Under the pieces are notes generated by a model. The model worked only from the letters and a program-made list of their open reading frames with translations, made no database searches and had not been told where the DNA came from. From NCBI GenBank assembly GCA_001632435.1, contig KV423940.1, forward strand, positions 1 to 64,000: a stretch of 64,000 nucleotides of DNA. Reading direction: 5' to 3'. Positions within the stretch are counted from its first letter, which is position 1. Each line of letters begins with the position of its first letter. This document shows, piece after piece, positions 19,762 through 32,430 of the stretch. This DNA is from Calocera cornea HHB12733. Lineage: Eukaryota > Basidiomycota > Dacrymycetes > Dacrymycetales > Dacrymycetaceae. A program made the position numbers and the translations under genes.

Positions 19762-21998
19762 TATCGATCGGAAACCTGGTTTGGGGGCACTTTTCGCTCA
19801 AACCCCCGGTACTTATAAGTTAGGCGATGTATGCCTCATGTTTGCCAGACAGTGCAGAAAACGCGTCGCCTCTGCGTCGACAATGCGAATACCGCATTTT
19901 GGGGTGTCCATCATAGACGAAAAGAAAAGCGAGGCGCGAATGCCGACGAGCCCGGGTGCGTGCACGAAGCAGAGAAGCAGGGATCCGGGGAAGCAGGGGT
20001 ACAGTTGGTAAGTAGTGGGGACCCTGGAACGTGCCGAACAGGAGTTGGGCATACCCTTTCCGGGAGGCTGCGGCGCCGGGACAAGGGAGTGGTCGGTCGG
20101 ATTCTGGGGTAGTTCACAGACGACGGCAGGACTGAGGAACAGGACTCCGTCTTACATACAATATGGGACATACGAAAAGTGCTTGATGCACCCCGGATTC
20201 GGGAGGGCCGGAGTTGGACAGCCCACGTGGGAGGTTTAGGGCCCGGTTAGTACAGCTTGGTACTGGTACTGGTACTGGTCCTGAGATCCGGGCTGCTGGT
20301 TGAAGTCTGGTGTTTGCAGCGCGTTTTGTGGTGCTCGTTGCGCGGAGGTGTGCGCACAGGTGGACTTGACGAGGGGCTTGCGCGGAGGTCCTGATGCTCT
20401 GAAACGGCGAGGTATCGTCCCAAGAGCCAGGAGCTGGCACCAAAGGGTTCCCAGAAGCCGGATCCACATCTCAAGCCAGAGCATGGTCCATTGAAGTATT
20501 GTACAGCAGAGAATTAGATCCACCCGGCATTGCATGAAAGACGGTCACTAGACGCGGAGTAGGGTCCACTAATAAGCCACTTAACGGCTAAGTATAAGGT
20601 AATCAACCCTTAACTGGCTGAGTGTCGTGAGTGGCTCATTGGGCACTGATTTAGTTCCATCCCCTTTGCGGATGAAATTCAGCACCTGCTCAAACCGGTC
20701 AAGTGATCAGCTATTGAGAGCAGCTGATTGTTTCCGCGGAGGCAGATCACGACACGGACTTAGACTTGTCCCAGTCCCTAGCCTCACCGGAGCTCTGCAC
20801 TTGCCTTAAGACAACCACCTTGCGCAGCTGTCCGTCCCGTCACTGACTCCTCTCCTGTCTGGATCTCCCTCTCCCTGCTGGTGTGCCCACCCCCTATCAA
20901 GACTGCTGCTGTGGTGCTGCATAGGCTCCCATTGTTGGACCTCCCTTTGGGAGGGCCACAACGCAGAGCAGATGTTACAGTGAGTGCATATATGCACTGT
21001 TCATAGTCATTTCTTATTGATTGCACAGGTTGGCCTGTGGGAATCTTCTAGGGTAAGCATGTGATGAGTGCTGTCAATACCTTTTATCTGATTGCTTTTT
21101 TGGCTGGATTGTGTCCAGGTATCAACCCTTTAGGCACTGTTTCAGTGTTGTAGAGATAGTAATGAAATTAAGTGACTAAGCTACTGAAAATGTGCAAGTC
21201 GCTGCTTACGGGCCACTTATGGCTGGTAAACAGCCCCTTTGCCTAACAGAGCAAGGGGCTGACTATGAGCAATATCTATACGTCATTGTAACTACTTATT
21301 ATCAGCTCCTTATAGGGTCCCAGTGGGTGCAAAGGATGCCTTGACGGGGATGGAGAATGCGTGGTCTTGAGAGTCAGTTTAGTATTACCGTCCAGCCGGC
21401 TGGGGTCGGATGAACGGCCGCAAAGGGAGATTGTGTGAGGAACGCGACCAAGGATATGCTCCACTCGTCGGCCAAGGAAGTCAGGGACATTATCAGCGGG
21501 ACCATCAGGGAACACCAGCAGGGGTTGGTGGGACGCTGAACGGGAGGGAGGGATCGATCACGTAATCTCATCTTATCGAGGGCGTTACTCAGCCACCCCG
21601 CGAACGTTGCTGCGGGCTCGGAGGTGCGGCCCCGGGTTGCGCCTCCCGTTGCCCGTCGCCGTTGCACCGCCTGCCGCCTGCCGACGAGCGACAATTCATT
21701 GGCGAGAAATCAGCTCATCTGAATAATCACTCGAGGAGGGGGAGGGTTGACTGCCTGCTTGTCTGCCTGCTTTCCAACGTCCATCCTGTCCACTCGATAT
21801 CTCGCTGGAGGAAACGCTGAAGGCTGACCGGCTCGCCACACGCACACCCACCCACTCGCCACGCACCACCGCGGCTCCAGCGAACACCCTCTCATCAGAA
21901 CCCTCCCCTCACCCCTGCCATATCCGGACACTCTCCCGACCCAGTCAGCGCCCTCTGAATACCGTTCGCCCTGCTAGCCGGATTACTAGTACCGCACG
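19762..21998. other. Gene-poor 2.2-kb region
   Basis: No gene is supported. The stretch holds the TATA element ACTTATAAGT (19811-19820) of the upstream minus-strand gene, a GGTACT microsatellite near 20255-20275, an AT-richer island from about 20560 to 21330 with repeated GCCACTTA-type words, and then the GC-rich promoter of the copper ATPase. The minus-strand frame at 21374-21694 has no recognisable domain. Confidence 0.5.
20254..20276 (+). repeat. GGTACT microsatellite
   Basis: Three to four units of TGGTAC occur in a row, followed by TGGTCC. Confidence 0.8.
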
Positions 21999-24900
21999 AT
22001 GGCGACATTGACCGCCCTTCTCACCTCCTTCCTCCCCCGGCCCCGTGCTGGCTCATCCTCCCTCTACACACCCACCACTCCGATGAAGGGTCTCCCGCCT
22101 ACGCCAGCCACCGGCGAGTATGCGGTGGACGATGCGGACTGGGGGAAGTGCGAGCTGCGGGTCGAGGGGATGACTTGCGGAGCGTGCGTGGAGAGCATAG
22201 AGAGCATGCTGAGGAATCAGGACGGCATCCACAGTGTCAAGGTCGCACTGCTCGCTGAGAGGGCCGTGGTCGAGTACGACATGGACAAGTGGGATGTCGA
22301 CAAGCTCGTTAACGTCAGCTCGACTTCCCCTGACTACACCAACGATATGCTGACAACACCATAGGAAATTTCTGACATCGGGTTTGATGCCACCTGGCTC
22401 CCGCCCACCAGCTCCGACTCCGTCATCCTCCGGATATACGGGATGACCTGCTCGGCCTGCACCTCGACTATCGAGCGCGAGCTGCTCGCCCTCCCCGGCG
22501 TGTCCGCCTGCGCCGTCTCCCTCGCAACCGAGACGTGCAAAGTGACGTTCGACCGGTCCATGCTCGGCCCGCGCAACCTCGTCGAGCGCATCGAGGAGCT
22601 CGGTTTCGACGCCATGGTCTCCATGGAGGACGACGCGACGCAGCTGCGGTCTCTGACGCGAACGAAGGAGGTCCAGGAGTGGCGCGAGCGCTTCTGGCGC
22701 AGTGTGTACTTTGCCGTCCCCGTCTTCGTGCTCAGCATGGTCTGCCCGATGGTGCCCTTCATGGCGGCGATCGTCAACTTCCAGCTGCTCCGCGGCATCT
22801 TCCTCGGCGACCTCATCTGCTTCGTCCTTACCATCCCGGTCCAGTGTTTCCTCGCCCAGCGCTTCTACCGCAACGCGTGGAAGGCCGTGCGCCACGGCAG
22901 CGCAACGATGGACGTGCTCGTCGTGCTCGGCACGAGCGCCGCGTTCATCTACTCGGTGCTGGCGATGCTCGCGGCGCTCTTCAGCAGCACAGCCGGGTAC
23001 CACCCCGCGGTCTTCTTCGACACATCCAGCATGCTCATCGCCTTCGTCTCCCTCGGCCGATACCTCGAGAACATGGCCAAGGGCAAGACCTCCGCCGCGC
23101 TCACGGACCTCATGGCGCTCGCCCCGAGCATGGCGACGATTTACACTGACGCGCCGGCCTGCACGCAGGAAAAACGCATCGCCACCGAGCTCGTGCAGGT
23201 CGGGGATACCGTCAAGCTTGTGCCGGGCGACAAGGTGCCCGCGGACGGGACGGTCGTGCGCGGGAGCAGCAGCGTCGACGAGAGCGCCGTTACGGGCGAG
23301 CCTGTGCCTGTGCACAAGCTACCCGGCGACTCGGTCATTGGCGGGACCGTCAATGGCCTCGGCACGTTCGACATGGTCGTCACGCGCGCGGGGAAGGACA
23401 CGGCGCTGAGCCAGATCGTCAAGCTCGTCGAGGAGGCGCAGACGAACAAGGCGCCGATCCAGGCGTTCGCGGACCGCGTCGCTGGGTACTTTGTGCCCGC
23501 CGTCATCACCCTCGCCGTGCTCACCTTCTCGGCGTGGATGATCATCTCGCACATCCTGGATGCCGCCAGCCTGCCAATGGTGTTCCACATGCCCGGCGCC
23601 TCCCGCCTCGCCGTCTGCCTCAAGCTCTGCATCTCCGTCGTCGTCGTCGCCTGCCCCTGCGCGCTCGGCCTCAGCACCCCGACCGCAATCATGGTCGGCA
23701 CGGGCGTCGGCGCCAAGAACGGTATCCTGATCAAGGGTGGCCGCCCGCTCGAGGCGAGCCGCCACATCCGCAGGATCGTCTTCGACAAGACGGGCACAAT
23801 TACCCAGGGCAAGCTGAGCGTCGCCGACCTGTGCTGGGCGTCCTCCGAGGCGCTCGAGGAGGTGCACCTGAACGAGAAGTCCGAGACGCTCCAGCCGAGC
23901 GCCCGGCACCTCGCGGCTATGAGTACGGATGGCGTCACCAGCAAGGCGCTCGTGCTCGCCATCGTCGGCGCGGCAGAGACAAAGTCCGAGCATCCTCTTG
24001 CACGCGCGGTCGCGACCTATGCCAAGCAGACCCTGGTCAGGACCGGTATCAACGGGCCAGAGATCACGCTCGAATCGTTCGAGGGTGTTCCCGGCGCTGG
24101 GATACGCGCCAATGTATCTGTCTCCAGCTCTGCCCTGGGTGTGAACGCCGGCTCGAGCGGCAAGCAGAACCTCACCGTGCACGTCGGCAGCTCGGCCTTC
24201 GTCAGCAAGGACGCGGCCTTCGTGCCCTCCGCACTCAGCACATTCGAGGCTTCCGAGTCGGCCAAAGGTAGGACGGTCATCTTCGTTGCACTCTCCAGGG
24301 AACGCGGCAGCTCGCACGTTCCCCTTGCCTTCTCGCTCTCCGATGAGGCCAAGCCGTCTGCAGCACCTGCGATCAGAGCGCTCCAGGCGATGGGCATCGA
24401 GGTGAACATGATGACTGGCGACTCGGAGACGACCGCAAAGGCCCTCGCGAAGGAGCTCGGAATCAAGCCCGAGGGTGTGTGGTCAAGAGTCAGCCCAAAG
24501 GGCAAGGCAAAGATCATCGCGGAATTGATGGAGAAGGATCGCGGTGGTGTGGCTATGGTAAGCACAACCCTCTAGTTTACCCAGGCGCACGCTGACCCTA
24601 TTCAGGTCGGAGATGGTATCAACGACTCTCCTGCCCTTGTCGCTGCTTCTGTCGGTATCGCACTCTCTTCCGGCACATCGGTAGCAATCGAAGCAGCAGA
24701 CATTGTTTTGATGCGCTCAGACCTGCTCGACGTCGTCGCTGCACTCCACCTCTCCCGCTCCATCTTCTCCGTCATCCGCCGGAACCTCGTCTGGGCCTGC
24801 GTGTACAACGTTCTCGGTATCCCGCTCGCGATGGGGATCTTCCTCCCGTGGGGGATCCATCTGCACCCGATGATGGCAGGAGCGGCAATGGCCTTTTCCT

Positions 24901-25142
24901 CCGTGTCGGTGGTCACCAGCTCACTATCACTTCGTCTTTGGCGCCGGCCGGCAAGCAGCATCATGCCAGGCGAGCCCGTGCCCAAAGGTGGATTGAAGGA
25001 GGATGTCTGCATTGTGCTAGGCAGCGTCTGGGAGAGCCTCAGAAGCAGCCTTCACTTCAGGGAGAGAACGGGATACGAGGCAGTGCCGCTCGAGTTGGGC
25101 CCCACGCCCACGACAGCCAACACCGTCAGTTCTTTCGCTTAG
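21999..25142 (+). CDS. CCC2: Copper-transporting P1B-type ATPase (CCC2/ATP7 type)
   Basis: Three exons, 21999-22313, 22365-24557 and 24606-25142, give 1,014 residues. Two N-terminal heavy-metal domains carry the copper motifs GMTCGAC (about residue 58) and GMTCSAC (about residue 132). Membrane helices and catalytic motifs follow in the usual order: TGEPVPV (actuator), CPC in [14 protein letters not shown] (transport site), DKTGT (phosphorylated Asp), SEHPLA (HP motif of the nucleotide domain) and [10 protein letters not shown] (hinge), then the final helix pair. The protein pumps Cu(I) into the late Golgi, where it loads secreted multicopper enzymes; in white-rot fungi that includes laccases and ferroxidases. 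Length matches the family. The 5' region (21700-21998) is GC-rich with no clear TATA. Confidence 0.95.
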
Positions 25143-25659
25143 ATTTCGCTGTCTATTTTTCCTTGGTGGAGCTTTGGAGCATTTTGTAACACTATACCAT
25201 TAACTTACCTTCACATCGATCTTTTGGAACAATATAACTTGTGACAATATCAAGGGTCCGCCGGTCGGAGCTGGAATCTTCTGCTTCTAAAATCGGATGC
25301 AAAAAGACTTTGCTGGTTGGAAAGTTTAAGTACACCGGCGGTTGGTACGACCGGACTCCCTATCTCGCATTAGTCTCATGTGAAGGCTACAATGTACATC
25401 TGCTGACTGCACATATGTCCTTCTGACGGGCTCTGTTGGTGGACTTCTGCTTCTTCGCCCGCCTTCTCCGGCAGGAGGGAGGGACTAGGCGCTAAGATCT
25501 CGGATTTCTGCCTCGTGTAAGGCTTCCGCAATGGATTGCGTTGCTGGCGTATATCGCGGCTTCACACAACGTACTCAGGTACTTGAGGTCTATCCCTTAC
25601 CTCTAGATTGCTCTGTCCTGGCCGGTGGACTGCGTCCAGGCGTACTGTGATATAAGTTT
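25143..25659. other. Intergenic region
   Basis: About 520 bp covering the 3' flank of the copper ATPase and the promoter of the kinase gene. A GATATAAG element lies about 10 bp before the ATG at 25660. No gene was seen. Confidence 0.4.
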
Positions 25660-28600
25660 ATGTCGTACACCCACGACATCACACTTCTGGCCGAGAACGA
25701 AGAAATCAGCGATGAAACTTTTGCCGAGATCGTTTCGGCCATTGAAGCGCCCACAATCGAAGCCACTAGGAAGGAAGAGCGCCCCATAGGTCGCGGCCAC
25801 TTTGCGACCGTCTACAAGGGAATTGGAGAGCTACCGTCTGGCAGCACGCCCGTCGCCCTCAAGGTGTTTCACAGCAGGCAGACACGTAGGGAAATCCAGC
25901 AATTGATGAAAGTAAGGACAAATCTGTGAAGTCTCAGTTGTATGGACAGCTAATGTGGGAGTGTACAGAGCATTGTCCGTGAGGCGAATGTGTGGTTTGG
26001 ACTCGATCATCCAAACGTACTCCGTCTGCATGGTGTCTCCGTGGATATCATCAAAAAAGACATTTCGCTTGTATCACCGTGGATCCCCCATGGAAGTCTG
26101 TCTAATTACCTGCGAATTCACCCGGATGCGGAGTGTCTTCCCCTCGTAAGTAGTTGCGTGCCAGTGACGATGTCCATCTCAAGTCGTCGCTAAAGTGTAG
26201 AGGAATCGTCCGTGGTGTGGACTACCTCCACTCTGCAGGCGTGGTTCATGAGGACATCCGAGGCGTACGTATCTTGAACTATACCTCATCATCCATCATC
26301 AGCGATTCATGTGTACCAGACAAACATACTCGTCGATTTCGAGGGAGTGCCTTTGCTTGCCGACTTTGGCTTATCAAGATTCATGGAAGAACTGCCAATG
26401 TATGTCGAAACCACGACAAGCCTTACGCAAGGCTCATGCCGATGGATGGCACCCGAGCGTCTTCTTCCCGCCATGTATCAGCTCACCACGAGTGCGGCTC
26501 AGAGCCCAGCCAGCGACGTCTATTCGGTCGGTATGACTATGTACGAGGTCATTGCGATTCATCTCCTCGATCAGGGTCGTTCCCTTGACAAGCTTGCCAG
26601 ATATTCTCTCGCAAGGCTCCTTTTGAGAATCTCCCGGACACCGAGGTCATATTGGAAGTCGGAACCAAGGGCGCACAACCTGAGCATCCAGGGAACGAAG
26701 CTGGCATTCGAGGCATGACTTCCAGGCTCTGGGACTTCATGCGTAGTTGTTGGGCCATTCAGCGGGAGAACAGACCATCCTTGCTCCTGGCACTGCAGAC
26801 TGTGTTCTACGACGGAACTGCATCCAGTGCGTCTTCATTGACTGGTCTTGCCCGAGCTCGGTATGTCGGAAAGCACTGGTCGGAGATTGATGTCGCGGAG
26901 AACGAAACGGTATATGATTTGGTTCCAGCGTCCGGAGGTCAGCATCTTCACACCTCGTGCCCCATCTCGCTGAACCACACGCGCCCCCAGGAGATTGGCT
27001 CGGCAATACATCTGGAGGAGAAAGGGGCGTGCTCCCTGGTGAGTTCTTATTCCTGCAGAATTGATGTGGCCCTGAGGTTCTTCCAGGCTACCTCATTCAT
27101 CTCGAAGTGGCTGCGGGGTCGGTCGCTGATGACGAGAGCTGGCTGCCAGCGTCGTTGGATCGGAGATATCGAAACAAGGCACAGCACATCCCTGGTCCAT
27201 CATCCGACCGAGGACGAAGACGATCAGAAAGCGAGCCATTGGGAGTTGTCGCTCGAAGAGTGCCGGTTCCGCCGCAACCGACATTGGAACAAGTGAGCAA
27301 AATCATCTCCTTTGGGTCCTCGATGCCACAGTCTCCACCCTATGTTCCGCCACGGCTTACTCCTGCCCTCGCTCGTCGGCCTCGTCCTCCCACACCTCCA
27401 CTTGCTCCTGTCCATCCGTCCGATTCGGACGTAGGGTCAATCCAGCAGAAGTTGGACTCGCTTTTGCAGGACCTTTCCGTCCCAATTGTTGAAGTCATCA
27501 AAACAGGCGAAGCTCCGGTTAATGGCGGGGCGTTTGCTGACATCTGGCGAGGGACTATGCAGCCCGGTGATCAGCCAGTAGCCGTAAAGATTCTCCGTCT
27601 CCACCTCCGAGGGCCAGATTCGCAAAGACTTTACCGGGCAAGTCATGAACCCATCTCTGCTTATGTTTTCTGTCTGAACTACCTACAAGGCTATTGCACG
27701 AGAGGTGTCTGTATGGGCAAGATTGGACGATAAGAATGTCCTGCCATTCCTCGGCGTTCGACCCCATGATGACTGGAACAGCATCGGGCTTGTATCTCCG
27801 TGGATGGAGAACAGCGACATTAAGACATACCTGTTATCCAATCCTCATGCTGATCGTCTCAATCTGGTCAGTAATGCAACTAGTGGCCACTTCATCACGT
27901 CAACCGTAGTTCACACAGGCATCGGGGGTCACGAGTGGGGTGGCCTATCTACACCGAAACAAGATTGCTCATGGAGACCTCAAAGCGGTATGAAGTGCAG
28001 CATTCTGTATACAGTCCTCTTGACACGAGTTCCAGAGCAACATTCTCGTCGATAGTGACGGTCAACCCCGTCTCACTGATTTTGGACTCGCCCTTGTACT
28101 CGACGATGTCCTTCCGGAGCAAACGAGCTCAACAATGTTCGCGGGCTCAGTTCGTTGGATGGCGCCCGAACGCATTCAGCCCTTCAGGTTTGGCCTGACA
28201 CCAACCACTTCTCGCACGCTTGCAGGGGACGTGTATTCTTTGGCCATGACTCTTTACGAGGTGAGTGACATTCAAGTAGAGATTGAATTCCTACAGACCC
28301 CTTGCTTTAGATATTCACCTTGACTTTGCCCTTCCGCGAGCTAACGCAGATGGATGTACCCCGCGCCATCATAAACGGCGACCGACCACCTCACCCTGGC
28401 GAAACAGCGATTCAAGTTGGCTTGACCTCCGATATATGGACTTTCATGCAGGAGTGTTGGTCGGAGAGACCGGAAGAGCGGCCAAATCTGGCGATATTGT
28501 CAGAGGATGCTGAGGAGCTAGGCTACGCTTCCGACAATGAAGACAGCGATGAAAGCAAAAGTTCATCAATCTATGGATCAGAATCTCAATCCGACAATGA

Positions 28601-30567
28601 GGACACTGATGATGATGAAACTTTGCTAACGGAGCCTGACAGTCGGACTAAGGATATGTTCCGCATGGAAGACGATTTCGGAGAGCATCTGAATGCTATC
28701 CATCAGCCCATGATTCCTTCTACTGGCACGTATTGTTGATCGCTATTATCTGTGCATATTGAGCGAACTAACTCGTTTCAGGTATTCACGTTGTGTCAAG
28801 CTCAGTTCCGGTACATGAGCCAAGGCCAAATACCTTCTCGGTATCTGGGTCACATCTGCATTCTATTGCTGAAGAGGACCAGGGGCCTCCCAATTCAATC
28901 GCTTCCGTTCTGCCTGCAGTTCACAATGTCGAAACTCCGCCAAACCCAGATGAAGTATCTGCTTTCGCAACACACCCTCAGCCAGAAGCAGAGAAGGATG
29001 TTGCTGCGTCCCCTGGGAACGACTCTGTTGAGGTGAAATCACCTCCCACGCCACATATTGCACGTCCATCCTCTCCATTCGAAGAGATTTGGAAGATATT
29101 CCCCGCTGAAGACGTGAATCAGACGCCTGTGATTCGTCCCACACCCCCATACGTTCACCCACAGCGGAGCAGCCCCTCATTGCCCTGGCCACTAGCTCAA
29201 GCCGACCCAGTGAGGCAAATCGCCAAGATCGAGTCCAACAATACTGCTTCTACTCTCTCTCCCGTACCAAGTCGTTCTTCTTCCCTTGCTCCGCCTCGCC
29301 CGATACTGAAGAGTGGTGAAGGGTCGTGGCAAACACGACACGATGCAGCTCACCGAGGCACACGCACCGTGTCATGGGAGGATCTTGTGACCGATTCCGA
29401 GTCGACGCCTACTAGCTCTATTGCGGTCGAAACCCCGTCTGATTCTGTAGAACAGACGGTCGACATTATGGAATGGGACGGTTCCCTAACGCATTGGGAG
29501 CCACATTCTACCGATGGCCCTCTTGCGAAAGAGTCTTCGAAGGTTGAAAGTTTGTTGGCCGCGTATGTTCAACTCCATACCACTTACGCTAAGTCACAGG
29601 CTCGTTCCTCGGCCGCCTTACGCCAGCACCACAATTCAGCCAAGCTCCTCCAACTGCTATCACCACGCAGTCAGATCCTCTCGTGGATCTTTCACAAACG
29701 GAATTTGATGCGAAAATTACAATGGATCAGACTGTGGATTGGTCCACGTATCACTCAATTTGGAACGACCACTCTGATCACACAAGTATTCATCCGGACC
29801 TCTCGTTCCTTGCCGACGTACAGTGGCATACATCGACGGCTGTGACGGAGGATATTGCGCTTCCCCAAGTGAAGATGCAAGATCTCCCTGATCAACTGAA
29901 ATCTCCGAGTGGAAATGAGCTTTATCAGAGGCTTCTGGTACCGCTATCTGCCGCCGTTGAGCTGATGGAAGAAATCAAACGAGAGCTGTTGGAGGCTGAA
30001 CCATCGAGCGGTCGTAACAATAAAGCACCTGGTAAGCAAGCTTATGTCTTCGTCCTGTCATTTACACAAGACTCATCTCGCTCGTAGCTCCCCTGAACGT
30101 GGAGGACTTCTCCACAGTACATTCCTACCACGTAACTGACCCAACATCATTACAGCTTCAGACAGAGGGAGACGCTTCAGATGTAATAATCAAGGCCAGC
30201 AACTACCAGCTCCCTATGGCTCGCGACTTACATCTTGTAGAACCTGGAAAACTCTATCGGCATTGAGAGCTTGAAGAGTTTATTCGGGCCATTTGGCGAA
30301 GTCTTGCGGTATGTTATTGAGTTATTGGAAGCCCTGTTGGCTTACTCCTCGTACAGGGTGACTATGACAATGGACGTGAACGGTGTATCTATTGGTTGCG
30401 TATCATTTGCGCATCATTCAGACGGTAACCCTGTCATTGGTAGGCTTTGCCCAACATTAGCTGACGGGGATTATGCAGCGCTGCGAGCAGAGCAACAAAT
30501 GAATGATCAAAGGGTGGGCATGCAGCGAATCAAGGTGCACGCTGTTGGGCCTGCGTATTCTCCCTGA
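25660..30567 (+). CDS. Tandem-kinase (TKL-like) protein with long C-terminal extension
   Basis: Many exons separated by about 50-60 nt introns appear to form one gene. Kinase domain 1 (25660-26830): glycine loop PIGRGHFATVYKG, lysine VALKVF, catalytic loop VVHEDIRGTNILVD, ADFGLSRF, MAPER. It is followed by KHWSEID and YDLVPASGGDWLGNTSGGER, joined by an in-phase intron (26937-26990). A Pro-rich linker leads to kinase domain 2 (27500-28480): GGAFADIWRG, VAVKIL, IAHGDLKASNILVD, TDFGLAL, MAPERIQ. An acidic Asp/Glu/Ser tract and a 600-residue Pro/Ser-rich tail follow. Both domains replace the Arg of HRD (HED and HGD), so they are non-RD, but the Lys, Asp and DFG remain and activity is possible. 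Two introns appear to use GC donors (27638 and 28726). The 3' part (after 29700) has no domain I recognise. A split into two genes near 27050 cannot be excluded. Confidence 0.65.
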
Positions 30568-30873
30568 AGGAGGTTGCCCTCGCTGTGCTGTTATTCAGAT
30601 TCCAGGTGTTATACATATTGTTATGCAGTTATCCAGAGCGAAGAGAAACTAGGCTCGCGCCGAGCACGTGGAAGGGGTACACCGCATTCAGACGATCCTG
30701 TCTCTGCATGATCCGAAATGCGTAAGATTGGAGCCCAATTGGGGAATCTCTTACAAAGGCGCTGCACACCTCGCGCCTGTCGCCAGCCTGAGTCACCTCG
30801 TCAACCACTCAGTATTCGGCCCAGTCACCTCAGGACGTCTCGGTCAGTCTACGAGCCACTCTGCCGCTGACCC
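30568..30873. other. Spacer between kinase gene and kinase pseudogene
   Basis: About 300 bp with no gene seen. Confidence 0.4.
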
Positions 30874-32430
30874 ATGTCGAGAAACCCAAATCTCTCCGTA
30901 CCTGACGACAGCGACGAGATTGGTGAAGATGAGTTTGAGGCGCTTGTCAGAATTATCAAGGCAAGATATTCGCTCGTGACGCAGAACCCATGGGGCATGG
31001 TGGGCGCACGATAGTTTACAGGGGCATCGGCGCTCTGCCATCTGGCCAGGCACCAGTTGCCCTGAAGGTGTTTTTCAAGAAGGCGACACGGAAAGATGCA
31101 CAGCGCCTAACTAAGGTGATTATTCACTCGTAGGGGGACTCTTGCAGGATACTTGGTGACTTGATGGTACTTTGATCAGAACATTGCACGGGAAGCAAAC
31201 GTCTGGCTTGGGTTTCAGCATCCCAATGTACTTCCTCTGCATGGAGTTTCCCTAAATTTCGAGAGAAGGATCATCTGGCTTGTTTCCCCATTCATCGCCA
31301 ACGGAGACCTTGGCAGGTACCTACGAAATAACCAGAGTGCGAACCGTGTGGCTGTTGTGCGAGCGCAAGTTCCTGACATCGGGAGGTCTCTTAGTCTGAC
31401 GCATCCGGACAGTGTCGAGGTATCATTCTTGGGGTACGGGACCTCCATTCGGTGAAGGTAATCCATGAGGACATCAAAGCTGTATGCAAAATATCCCTCC
31501 CTTTTTTTTCTCTGTTGACAACCCAGGTAATTGCTGTAGGCCAATGTACTTGTGGATAACGGTGGAGTGCCTCTTCTGGCAGATTTCGGACTGTCACGGT
31601 TTATGGAGGAACTTCCCCCTTCTGGTGAGACTACTACCGGGTTCTTTCATGGATCATTCCGATGGATGGCGCCGGAGCACCTTCAGCCCGCCAAGTTCAA
31701 GCTTTCCACAGGCGCTGCTCAGAGCCCAGCCAGCGATGTATGTATATGCGATCGGCACAACAATGTATGAGGTGATTACCACTACAACTTCCCTCCGTTC
31801 TGCATGTTCCCTGACATCGCGGCCAGATCTTCGCGGGACAGATACCATACAAGGGATTGGATGAGTTGGAGGTCATCATAACTGTAATGAACGGTGTTCG
31901 GCCATCGCATCCGGGACACGATGCTATCAAGCTGGGCATGACACCGAGGTTGTGGGACTTCATCCGGAGTTGTTGGGACTACGATCGTGCAAAGCGACCG
32001 GAATTGCGTACGGCACTACAAGCCCTCTTCCATGATGACAGCGAAAAGGCCGTGTCTGACCTTAACGGTGTGGCAACGCTCGTTACCTTTCCAAGCACTG
32101 GTCAGAAGTCGATCTCGAAAAGAACGAGGAACTACTGTATTTGAGCTGGCCCCTGCACATGATGGTGAGTACAGACATCCTAGAGACCGCATCCTGCACA
32201 CCAACACGATGGTTTTCCAGGTTACTTTCTTGGAAAGACCTCCCGAGGAGAAAAAGGACTCATTCGCAGTGAACTATTGGCAATGAGGGGGGATCGGGAA
32301 GGTGCTAAGACAAAGTCCAGGCTCCAGGGTTGGACTCAAGAGGCAGTACTGCTTGAGTCCTGGTGGTGGTGTGAACATATTATCCAACTCGAGTAACGGT
32401 TCCGCAGACGTGCCACCAGAAGGTATTGAA
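30874..32430 (+). pseudogene. Decayed paralogue of the TKL-like kinase domain 1
   Basis: The segment repeats the exon order of kinase domain 1 of the preceding gene: N-terminal MSRNPNLSVPDDSDEIGEDE, VYRGIGALPSG, VALKVFFKKATRKDAQ, HPNVLPLHGVS, VIHEDIKA, NVLVDNGGVPLLADFGLSRF, GSFRWMAPEHLQ, HWSEVDLEKNE and YFLGKTSRGEKG. The reading frame is broken in at least three places. The N-terminus runs into a stop just before the glycine loop and must shift frame. An extra TATG at about 31740 shifts the frame between SD and YAIGTTMYEV. The stretch after HWSEVDLEKNE shifts again to reach FELAPAHDG. The second kinase domain of the neighbouring gene is absent. A pseudogene is the simplest reading; sequencing error is the alternative. 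Confidence 0.7.

Noticed and set aside
22053..23315. 420-codon minus-strand open frame
   Set aside because: It lies antisense to the copper ATPase, whose motifs are all intact on the plus strand; long antisense frames are expected in GC-rich codons.
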